From CAZRGV01 sp964599655 (GTDB lineage Bacteria > Planctomycetota > Planctomycetia > Isosphaerales > Isosphaeraceae), in assembly GCA_964599655.1 (NCBI GenBank), contig CAZRGV010000248.1, positions 1 to 5,745 of the forward strand: 5,745 nucleotides of DNA, written 5' to 3'. The translations under genes were made by a program, and so were the position numbers. Positions 1 to 4,653 of the stretch are shown here, piece after piece (position 1 is the stretch's first letter; every line of letters starts with the position of its first letter). A model generated the notes under the pieces. That model was not told the DNA's origin. It did not search any database and was given only the letters and a program-made list of their open reading frames with translations.

Positions 1-7
1 GGCCCGT

Positions 8-685
8 TCAGTCCAGCCCGTAGACCGCCGCGTTCCCCCCCACGGACGGGTTGTTTCGTTTCTCGGCGCCGATGGTCGTGGGCGGTCCGTGGCCGGGCAG
101 GATCAGGGTCGCGTCGGGCAAGTCGAAGAGCCTCTTGCGAATTCCATCGAGGAGGCTCGCGGCGCTTCCCCCCGGAAAGTCGGCGCGTCCCACCGAGCCC
201 GAAAACAGAACGTCGCCGCCCAGCACGAAGGGCGGATCAAACTGATCGGCCACGAAGACAACCGATCCAGGGCTGTGACCGGTAATCTCCCGGACGTGAA
301 ACGACAGGCCGGCGACCTCGATCCGTTCGCCGTCCTCGACCGTGCGATCGGCCGGCGGACTGGTGATCGGCATGCCAAAGGAGGCGCTCAGGTTCGCCTC
401 GGGATCGGTCAGAAGATGGGCCTCGTGGCGGCCGATGATCAGAGGCGCCTCGGGATGCGCCGCCTTCATCGCCTCGTTGCCCGCGATGTGGTCGGCGTGA
501 CCGTGCGTGTTCAGGATCGCCGAGAGCCGGAGCCCCTGTTGCCGCAATACCGCCTCGATCGATTCGGTGTCGAACCCGGGATCGACCACGATCGCCTCGT
601 CACCGCCCTGCCGCCAGACCACGTAGGCCACCTGGCCGAAGGGAGCCGATTCAATCGGCTCAACCACGTATCCCGGCTCCGCCAT
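8..685 (-). CDS. MBL-fold metallo-hydrolase, YcbL / glyoxalase II-like
   Basis: A 225-residue, complete, single-domain metallo-beta-lactamase-fold hydrolase. The metal-binding set is all visible: THGHADH at residues 60-66 (H61, H63, D65, H66), TGHSPGS with H137, GGDVLF with D158, and PGHG with H199. The stretch FSGSVGRADFPGG (161-173) and the C-terminal TTIGAEKRNNP are typical of the short YcbL-type glyoxalase II relatives, about 215 residues in E. coli. The C-terminal helical substrate-binding domain of classical glyoxalase II is absent. The family is cytoplasmic and hydrolyses thioesters such as S-D-lactoylglutathione, or related substrates; the true substrate here is unknown. No signal peptide is visible. 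The ATG at 683-685 is supported by a strong Shine-Dalgarno sequence 7 bases upstream. The gene stands alone, divergent from the DUF1571 gene. Fold and family are firm; the exact reaction is inference. Confidence 0.95.
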   Translation of the reverse strand: MAEPGYVVEPIESAPFGQVAYVVWRQGGDEAIVVDPGFDTESIEAVLRQQGLRLSAILNTHGHADHIAGNEAMKAAHPEAPLIIGRHEAHLLTDPEANLSASFGMPITSPPADRTVEDGERIEVAGLSFHVREITGHSPGSVVFVADQFDPPFVLGGDVLFSGSVGRADFPGGSAASLLDGIRKRLFDLPDATLILPGHGPPTTIGAEKRNNPSVGGNAAVYGLD

Positions 686-692
686 GCGACTG

Positions 693-700
693 CCTCCTTT
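693..700 (-). promoter_or_regulatory. Strong ribosome binding site of the MBL hydrolase gene
   Basis: On the minus strand this reads AAAGGAGG, an almost ideal anti-16S match, with 7 bases between it and the ATG at 685. It fixes the start codon. It is the best-spaced Shine-Dalgarno in the window, where several other starts have weak or no site. Confidence 0.85.
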
Positions 701-733
701 CCGTCGAACGTTTACGACCGTCCAGATCGGGCG

Positions 734-742
734 ATCTTACCA
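734..742 (-). promoter_or_regulatory. Candidate extended -10 promoter for the MBL hydrolase gene
   Basis: The minus strand reads TGGTAAGAT, which fits an extended -10 element (TGn followed by TAAGAT, 4 of 6 matches to TATAAT). No recognisable -35 lies 17 bases further upstream. Transcription would start near 727 and give a leader of about 40 bases before the ATG. This rests on one weak motif. Confidence 0.3.
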
Positions 743-990
743 CAATCGCTCGGGCGCGCGTCGCGGCGATCCCAGCTTTGTAATTCCGGACGTCGATCCT
801 GGTAAAAACAACAACGCCCACCCCCGACCAAGACTCTTGCCGTGCCAGACCTGACGATTGCGCGGCCCGACGCACAATTTTTTCTTGATGGTTCAGCCTT
901 TGCATCCTTTTCTCGCATTTTCCCTTCGACCCCGCGGTTAGGTCTTGAGCTCGGGCTCGCGCCGGTTCACGAGACCTGCCGGCTCGCCCC

Positions 991-1018
991 TCCACCATCC
1001 GGCCGCCTCGCCGGTGGA
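991..1018 (+). promoter_or_regulatory. Hairpin overlapping the DUF1571 Shine-Dalgarno
   Basis: CCGGC at 999-1003 pairs perfectly with GCCGG at 1010-1014 around a 6-base loop. TCCA at 991-994 can then pair with TGGA at 1015-1018 across a 4-base bulge. The right arm covers the start of the GGAAGG ribosome-binding element at 1016-1021, so folding of the mRNA could hide it. Whether this has a regulatory effect is inference; short GC-rich pairings are common by chance at this base composition. Confidence 0.3.
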
Positions 1019-1031
1019 AGGATACGGACCT

Positions 1032-2099
1032 ATGACTCAACCCACCCGCGCACCTCGCTCTCCTCGCCAGCGCTGGACCATGGCCGGGGGCGGGGTGGTC
1101 GTCGCCGTCGTGCTTCTCGGAGCCGGTGTCTTGCTCGCCTCGGGGCCGTCGATCGGTCCCACCTATCGATCGACCGCCGCGCCTCCCTCCGACTACCCCG
1201 GACCGAAGCCGACCCTCCTCGTCCTCAATGAGAACCCGCCGGCGCATCGCCCTTCGGACCCGAAACTCGCCGAATCCGGACCGGCCAACCGATCTCCGCT
1301 GGCCTCCGCCGCCGCGCCTGTGCGACTGGCCTCGGTCGAGCGCGGCTCGAACATCGCCAGGCCCTCGGCCTCGAAACCCGCTCCCGCCCTTGCCAAGCCC
1401 CTCGATCCGATCACCGAAGCCAAGCAGATGATCGCCGCCTGCAAGGCCCGTTACGAGACGGTTCGCGACTACACCTGCACCTTCTTCAAGCGCGAGCGCC
1501 TGCCGAGTGGCCAGTTGACCGAGCAACACGTCATGTCGATGAAGCTCCGATCCGCGCCCAAGGGTGTCTACCTCAAGTTCCACAAGCCGATCGCCGGACG
1601 CGAAGCCATCTGGGTCGAGGGGGAGAACGACGGCAAGGTGTTCGTCCACGACGTCGGGCTCGGCAAGCTGCTCGCGGGAACCCTCTCGCTCGATCCCAGG
1701 TCCCGGATGGCGATGGAAGATTGCCGACACCCGATCACCGAGGCGGGAATCGGCCACATGATCAACCAACTTGTCGAGGGCTGGGAGGCCGAGATGCGGC
1801 ACGGGGAGACCGTGGTGACGATCGAGAAGGGGGCGAACGTCGGCGATCGCCGCTGCACGATGATCGAGTCGATGCATCCAAAGTTTCACCCGAGCTACGT
1901 CTTCCACAAGGTGAAAGTTTATATCGATCAGGAACATGGCCTGCCCATCCGCTTCGAAGCCTACGACTGGCCGCGACGGCCCGGCGAGCCGGCCCGGCTC
2001 CTCGAAGAGTATTCCTACATGAACCTGAAGCTCAACGTGGGGCTTCGCGACCACGATTTCGACCCCTCCAACCGGTCGTACTCGTTCGGCCGGTTCTGA
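1032..2099 (+). CDS. DUF1571 protein with N-terminal membrane anchor
   Basis: A 355-residue protein. Residues 1-16 are basic (R6, R9, R12, R14), followed by one hydrophobic segment at about 18-36 that looks like an uncleaved signal anchor. A proline/alanine-rich linker of low complexity runs to about residue 124. The conserved domain follows (about 125-355), with DYTCTFFKRER at 146-156, YLKFHKP at 180-186, EAIWVEGENDGKVFVHD at 191-207 and YMNLKLNVGLRDHDFDP at 329-345. These are hallmarks of DUF1571, a mostly planctomycete family of unknown function. Its series of strand-forming segments resembles LolA-like lipoprotein carrier folds, which is inference. The domain is predicted to sit outside the cytoplasmic membrane. 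The ATG at 1032 is preferred over an in-frame TTG at 945, because GGAAGG lies 10 bases upstream and the basic-hydrophobic leader starts there. Transcription probably ends at the double palindrome just downstream. Confidence 0.9.
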   Translation: MTQPTRAPRSPRQRWTMAGGGVVVAVVLLGAGVLLASGPSIGPTYRSTAAPPSDYPGPKPTLLVLNENPPAHRPSDPKLAESGPANRSPLASAAAPVRLASVERGSNIARPSASKPAPALAKPLDPITEAKQMIAACKARYETVRDYTCTFFKRERLPSGQLTEQHVMSMKLRSAPKGVYLKFHKPIAGREAIWVEGENDGKVFVHDVGLGKLLAGTLSLDPRSRMAMEDCRHPITEAGIGHMINQLVEGWEAEMRHGETVVTIEKGANVGDRRCTMIESMHPKFHPSYVFHKVKVYIDQEHGLPIRFEAYDWPRRPGEPARLLEEYSYMNLKLNVGLRDHDFDPSNRSYSFGRF

Positions 2100-2127
2100 T
2101 ACGGAGTCGCCTGGGTCCGTTGCCCTT

Positions 2128-2195
2128 CGCAGGGTGGGCATCGCCCACCGAACCGGTTCTCGATCGGAGGATCGGTGGGTGATGCCCATCCTACG
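2128..2195. repeat. REP-like double palindrome after the DUF1571 gene
   Basis: Two 23-base arms (2128-2150 and 2173-2195) face each other across a 22-base loop. They match at 20 of 23 positions as an inverted repeat; two of the three differences become G-U wobble pairs in RNA and the third is C against A. Each arm is also a palindrome: GGTGGGC and GCCCACC around ATC in the left arm, and a slightly degenerate version in the right arm. It begins 28 bases after the DUF1571 stop. This architecture is typical of dispersed intergenic REP/BIME-type repeats, and GTGGGC-core repeats of this sort recur in many bacterial genomes. It could also terminate or stabilise the DUF1571 transcript. No poly-T tract follows. 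Confidence 0.75.
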
Positions 2196-2386
2196 GGAAT
2201 CGACGCCTCGATGCGATTCTCGATCCATCAGCGACCGACGGGCGGACCGCGAACGTGGAGGACTTCCGGACCGTGGCCGTCCGCCATCGCCGGGGCTTTG
2301 AGTAACCCGTACATTCCTCACGATCGGGCCTCCTCGGACCGATAATTCTGGTTGTCAGGTCGATGCCGCCAGGTTCGCAAGCGGGC

Positions 2387-2415
2387 TTGGCAGTCCGGGG
2401 GGGCTTCGCTAGAAT
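2387..2415 (+). promoter_or_regulatory. Sigma70-type promoter upstream of the GNAT gene
   Basis: TTGGCA at 2387-2392 (5 of 6 to the -35 consensus) and TAGAAT at 2410-2415 (5 of 6 to the -10 consensus) are separated by exactly 17 bases. This is the best promoter match in the window. Transcription would start near 2422, giving a leader of about 178 bases before the GNAT ATG at 2600. Confidence 0.6.
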
Positions 2416-2445
2416 CCGCCTCGCCTCGGGGGTAGTGCGAAGCCC
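2401..2445. repeat. 9-base inverted repeat flanking the -10 element
   Basis: GGGCTTCGC at 2401-2409 and GCGAAGCCC at 2437-2445 form a perfect inverted repeat with a 27-base interval. The first half ends directly against the -10 hexamer and the second lies about 20 bases downstream of the predicted transcription start. That placement would suit an operator bound by a dimeric regulator. It could also be chance, or a hairpin in an RNA started further upstream. Confidence 0.4.
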
Positions 2446-2537
2446 AGGGAATCGGGCAAGGCAACCCGCGTGGGGCGTCCCCCTTCGGCGACGACCTCTC
2501 CTTGACACTCGCGGGTCCGAGAACACAGACGGCTGTC

Positions 2538-2560
2538 CCTTGAACCGGTCCCCATCAAGG
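2538..2560 (+). other. Leader hairpin upstream of the GNAT start
   Basis: CCTTGA at 2538-2543 pairs perfectly with TCAAGG at 2555-2560 around an 11-base loop, 29 bases before the GNAT Shine-Dalgarno. It has no following T tract, so it is not a standard terminator. Its role is unknown. Confidence 0.3.
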
Positions 2561-2599
2561 CCGGCCGATGTCCAAAGTCCATGGATGGAAGGAGGCTCG

Positions 2600-3136
2600 A
2601 TGAGCACGGTCCCGACCCCCAAGGCTCAGGTCCGCGTCCATATCCGGTGGATGATCCGCCGGGACATGCCCGAGGTCCTGGCCATCGAGCACGCCAGCAG
2701 CGATTACCCCTGGTGTGAGGAAGAGTTTCTCCGCGTCCTCCGCCAGCGCAACTGCATCGGCATGGTGGCCGAGTTCGGCGAGCGCGTCGTCGGGTTCATG
2801 ATCTACGAACTTCACAAGTCGAAGCTCCAGGTCCTGAATTTCGCCGTCGCCCCTGAGTTCCGAAGGCAGGGCGTCGGACATCAGATGGTCGCGAAGCTCG
2901 TGGGCAAGCTCTCGAGCCACCGCCGAACCAAGATCGTCCTGCTCTGCCGCGAAACCAGTCTGCCCGCCCAACTGTTCTTCCGCGTTCAGGGCTTCCTCGC
3001 CACCGAGGTCCTCCGCGAGTATTTCGAGGACACCGGTGAGGATGCCTACGCGATGCAGTACCTCTACGACGAATCGCTGGCCGACGACCTCTCTGGCGTC
3101 CCGGTCAATCGGATCGCCCGTCAGCTCGAAAACTGA
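2600..3136 (+). CDS. GNAT family N-acetyltransferase, RimI-like
   Basis: A 178-residue GNAT-fold acetyltransferase, predicted cytoplasmic and acetyl-CoA dependent. The acetyl-CoA binding motif A is clear: VAPEFRRQGVGHQMVAKL at 83-100, with RRQGVG at 88-93. The order of elements follows RimI, the ribosomal protein bS18 N-terminal alanine acetyltransferase (148 residues in E. coli): IRRDMPEVLAIE near the N-terminus, DYPW at 35-38, GF at 131-132, and LREYFEDTGEDAYAMQY at 138-154. However, aligned by eye to E. coli RimI, catalytic E103 and Y115 correspond to L115 and F127, so RimI activity should not be assumed. The ATG at 2600 follows AAGGAGG (2589-2595) with a short 4-base gap; an in-frame ATG at 2585 would start upstream of that site and is less likely. 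The upstream in-frame extension to 2363 looks non-coding. The gene is probably monocistronic, with its own promoter and a strong hairpin after its stop. Confidence 0.9.
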   Translation: MSTVPTPKAQVRVHIRWMIRRDMPEVLAIEHASSDYPWCEEEFLRVLRQRNCIGMVAEFGERVVGFMIYELHKSKLQVLNFAVAPEFRRQGVGHQMVAKLVGKLSSHRRTKIVLLCRETSLPAQLFFRVQGFLATEVLREYFEDTGEDAYAMQYLYDESLADDLSGVPVNRIARQLEN

Positions 3137-3153
3137 GCCGGCTCGCCTCCCGC

Positions 3154-3210
3154 ACGATCGCCGCGACCGTCCACGCCGTCCCTCGAGGCGTCGACCGTCG
3201 CGGCGATCGT
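3154..3210 (+). terminator. Long terminator-like hairpin after the GNAT gene
   Basis: Two 24-base arms (3154-3177 and 3187-3210) pair at 22 of 24 positions around a 9-base loop. The outer 14 pairs are perfect (ACGATCGCCGCGAC against its exact complement). The hairpin begins 18 bases after the GNAT stop. Only a short pyrimidine run (CATTTCTC) follows, so it resembles an intrinsic terminator with a weak U tract, or a 3'-end stabilising structure. Its position between two same-strand genes supports separate transcription units. Confidence 0.7.
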
Positions 3211-3229
3211 CATTTCTCGGGGCGGGACG

Positions 3230-3258
3230 TGGAAACTCGACGCGAAGGACCGCATAAT
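3230..3258 (+). promoter_or_regulatory. Candidate promoter for the membrane zinc-ribbon gene
   Basis: TGGAAA at 3230-3235 (4 of 6 to -35) and CATAAT at 3253-3258 (5 of 6 to -10) are 17 bases apart. They lie just after the terminator-like hairpin. The predicted transcription start is near 3265, downstream of the TTG at 3263, which favours an ATG at 3296 or 3302 as the start codon. Confidence 0.45.
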
Positions 3259-3295
3259 CGTCTTGATCGACCCTCTCGCATCCTTGACACCCTTG

Positions 3296-4273
3296 ATGCT
3301 CATGCCCCTCGAAACGGAAGACGCGACCCGGCGGCCGGCAACGTCGGAACCCTCCACCGCTCTCTCGCCTCGCGAGCGGGCCGCTCTCGGCCTGATCGTC
3401 CTCAGCGCGGCCGCCCTCTTCACGCGACTCTCCGGACTCCTCGCGTTCGCCCCTTCGGCCGACCGGTGGTTGTCCGGCATCCTCAACGCAACCCTGTCCG
3501 CCCTCCTGGTTCTGGCGGGCCTGGCCGCTCTCGTGCTGTTACGTCGGCTCCAGCGGCTGTTGGAACGGACCGACACCCTCTCTCGACAGGCGGCCCAGGG
3601 CGTCGAACAGTTGGAAGCCCTCTCCCGTCATCTCGAGCACCTTGCCTCAAAGCTCGACGCGCCTCCAGGCACGGCTCACGCGCGTCCGGCGATCGACGCG
3701 GGCGCCGGTCTCCCCTTCCAGTTGCGAGACGCCATCCGCGCGGGGCTCTGGGACGAGGCCCAACGGCTCCTCGACGAGATCGAGCGGGAATCCCCCGACT
3801 CGACCGAAACCAGAGAACTCGCGGAGGAGCTCGCCAGGGGCCGGCAAACGGCCGCCGAAGGGCTGAGGGCCCGGCTCGAGGCCTCTCGCTCGGCGAATGA
3901 CCCCGAATCCGTCCTCGACGTCCGCGGGCAGCTTCTCCCGTTGCTGCCCGACGCCGATCGCCACGTCCTCGACCGCGACCTGTTGAAATGGCTCATGGCG
4001 TTGCTCATGCGGCGGATGCGCACCGGCACCGTCCGTTCCGACGTCGCCCTCCTCGCCGAGCGGGTCTCCGAGGCGTTCCCCGCCACGCCCGAGGGGGCCA
4101 GCCTTCGCGCCTCGCTGCCGACGCTCCGGCGCAGCGGCGGACTCTGCCCGCGATGCGCCCAGCCTTACACGGGCCTCGACGACGCCTGCCCTCAGTGCCT
4201 CGCGGGCCCCTCGGGACCGAGAATCTTTCCCCTTCCCAGCAGCCAGTCGGACGAGGAACCACTGGAGGCCTGA
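3296..4273 (+). CDS. Unrecognised membrane protein with coiled coil and C-terminal zinc ribbon
   Basis: I do not recognise this family. From the ATG at 3296 it has 325 residues. Two hydrophobic segments at about 30-52 and 60-82 form a tight membrane hairpin, followed by RR at 83-84, so both ends are probably cytoplasmic. A leucine-rich, charged helix with coiled-coil character follows (about 83-121). The next part, about 140-194, includes GLWDEAQRLLDEI, which resembles a TPR helix. Another helical stretch leads to a four-cysteine zinc ribbon: CPRC and CPQC (C284, C287, C298, C301). A short acidic tail ends the protein. The start is uncertain: TTG 3263 (336 residues), ATG 3296 or ATG 3302 (323 residues). 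No Shine-Dalgarno precedes either ATG, and AAGGA at 3245-3249 is 13 bases from the TTG. The reading frame is well supported by third-position GC bias and by the coherent domain order. A scaffold or membrane sensor role is a guess. Confidence 0.8.
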   Translation: MLMPLETEDATRRPATSEPSTALSPRERAALGLIVLSAAALFTRLSGLLAFAPSADRWLSGILNATLSALLVLAGLAALVLLRRLQRLLERTDTLSRQAAQGVEQLEALSRHLEHLASKLDAPPGTAHARPAIDAGAGLPFQLRDAIRAGLWDEAQRLLDEIERESPDSTETRELAEELARGRQTAAEGLRARLEASRSANDPESVLDVRGQLLPLLPDADRHVLDRDLLKWLMALLMRRMRTGTVRSDVALLAERVSEAFPATPEGASLRASLPTLRRSGGLCPRCAQPYTGLDDACPQCLAGPSGPRIFPLPSSQSDEEPLEA

Positions 4274-4327
4274 TCCCGACGCAACCGCCCGAGTCGTTGG
4301 TCCTTCGTTGGAGGCGCGACGACCAAC

Positions 4328-4348
4328 CCACCGGTTCGCCAACGGTGG
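4328..4348 (+). terminator. Possible terminator hairpin after the zinc-ribbon gene
   Basis: CCACC at 4328-4332 pairs with GGTGG at 4344-4348, and GTT at 4334-4336 with AAC at 4341-4343, leaving one bulged G and a CGCC loop. It lies 55 bases after the stop codon. There is no T tract, so termination would have to be factor-assisted or the call is wrong. Confidence 0.3.
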
Positions 4349-4395
4349 ACCGGCCGGCCTTGCCCACACGACCCAACGCGAGTCGTCCCGGCGCC

Positions 4396-4425
4396 TCGGA
4401 TCGGATCGGATCGGATCGGATCGGA
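4396..4425. repeat. Six perfect tandem copies of TCGGA
   Basis: The pentamer TCGGA is repeated six times without error over 30 bases, in non-coding DNA about 230 bases before the PQQ-propeller start. Each junction creates a GATC site, five in all. Such short tandem repeats can change length by slipped-strand mispairing. No effect on a gene can be shown here. Confidence 0.95.
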
Positions 4426-4560
4426 GCCGTCACCCGGCTTCGCTTCTTCGATCGCGCCCGATCCGGTCAATCGAATCGCAACGGTTCTACCAGTACGGTC
4501 AACGTCTCCGGGTCACCGCGGCCGATCTCGCGTAAACTTCCTGGTTTTCCAGGGCGCAAC

Positions 4561-4589
4561 TTGACGACAGCGAAGACGTCGGGAAGGAT
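4561..4589 (+). promoter_or_regulatory. Weak promoter candidate for the PQQ-propeller gene
   Basis: TTGACG at 4561-4566 matches the -35 consensus at 5 of 6 positions. At 17-base spacing, the -10 (AAGGAT, 4584-4589) matches only 3 of 6. Transcription would begin near 4596, giving a leader of about 58 bases. Support comes from the -35 and the location only. Confidence 0.25.
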
Positions 4590-4653
4590 GAGAGAGAAGA
4601 ACGATCGCGCGCGTCGGGCCGCGATCATGCCGGCAAACGGAAAGGTTCGCGCC

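Larger units (their letters stand above)
686..1031. other. Divergent intergenic region between MBL hydrolase and DUF1571 genes
   Basis: These 346 bases separate two divergently oriented genes and should hold both promoters. Besides the minus-strand -10 candidate and the Shine-Dalgarno hairpin listed separately, there is an AT-richer pyrimidine patch at about 874-926, containing TTGATG at 885-890. That is a possible -35 (4 of 6) for the DUF1571 gene, but the best -10 at 17-base spacing (908-913, TTTTCT) matches only 3 of 6. I see no RNA gene or small gene with a convincing start here. Confidence 0.5.
2100..2599. other. 500-base non-coding region between DUF1571 and GNAT genes
   Basis: No convincing gene is present; the open frames here lack ribosome binding sites and have arginine/proline-rich, low-complexity translations. 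The region holds a REP-like double palindrome (2128-2195), an imperfect hairpin with ATCGGGCC at 2323-2330 against GGACCGAT at 2336-2343 (7 of 8 pairs, 5-base loop), a sigma70-type promoter (2387-2415) overlapped by an inverted repeat, a GGGG/CCCC hairpin at 2472-2482 with a 3-base loop, and a hairpin at 2538-2560. The part after 2422 is probably the GNAT leader RNA. Confidence 0.6.
4274..4653. other. 380-base non-coding region before the PQQ-propeller gene
   Basis: No gene is evident. The region contains a 7-base inverted repeat (GTTGGTC at 4296-4302, GACCAAC at 4321-4327), the hairpin at 4328-4348, the TCGGA tandem repeat at 4396-4425, a small perfect hairpin CCTGG-TTTT-CCAGG at 4540-4553, a weak promoter candidate at 4561-4589, and a perfect 7-base inverted repeat (GATCGCG at 4603-4609, CGCGATC at 4620-4626). 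The last of these lies in the leader, just before an alternative in-frame ATG at 4627. Confidence 0.5.

Noticed and set aside
89..805. A 238-codon plus-strand frame opposite the MBL hydrolase
   Set aside because: The minus-strand gene has complete metal-binding motifs and a strong Shine-Dalgarno; the plus-strand translation is a basic, low-complexity shadow.
660..2321. A 553-codon open frame on the minus strand, antisense to the DUF1571 gene
   Set aside because: Its translation is arginine/glycine-rich with no recognisable motif, and it mirrors the third-position GC bias of the plus-strand DUF1571 gene, whose conserved motifs are clear. Long antisense frames are expected in DNA this GC-rich.
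2395..2500. Possible tRNA or known small RNA in the GNAT leader
   Set aside because: No T-loop GGTTC-type sequence, acceptor stem pairing or SRP/6S-like core could be found; it remains only a structured leader candidate.
2502..2507. Perfect TTGACA as a second -35 upstream of the GNAT gene
   Set aside because: At 17-base spacing the -10 position reads ACAGAC, which has little match to consensus, and neighbouring spacings are no better.
2363..2599. N-terminal extension of the GNAT gene
   Set aside because: The frame is open, but the translation is arginine/proline-rich and lies over the promoter and leader. The Shine-Dalgarno at 2589-2595 fits the ATG at 2600.
3284..3289. Perfect TTGACA near the zinc-ribbon gene start
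   Set aside because: It lies just before or inside the coding region depending on the start codon, and no -10 element follows at suitable spacing.
3647..4369. A 240-codon minus-strand frame opposite the zinc-ribbon gene
   Set aside because: Composition is typical of an antisense shadow (Gly/Arg/Ala-rich, no motifs), while the plus strand shows membrane helices and a four-cysteine ribbon in one frame.
4308..4535. A 75-codon plus-strand frame spanning the TCGGA repeat
   Set aside because: It has no ribosome binding site, its repeat is a pentamer giving SDRIG-type peptides only by frame, and there is no recognisable domain.
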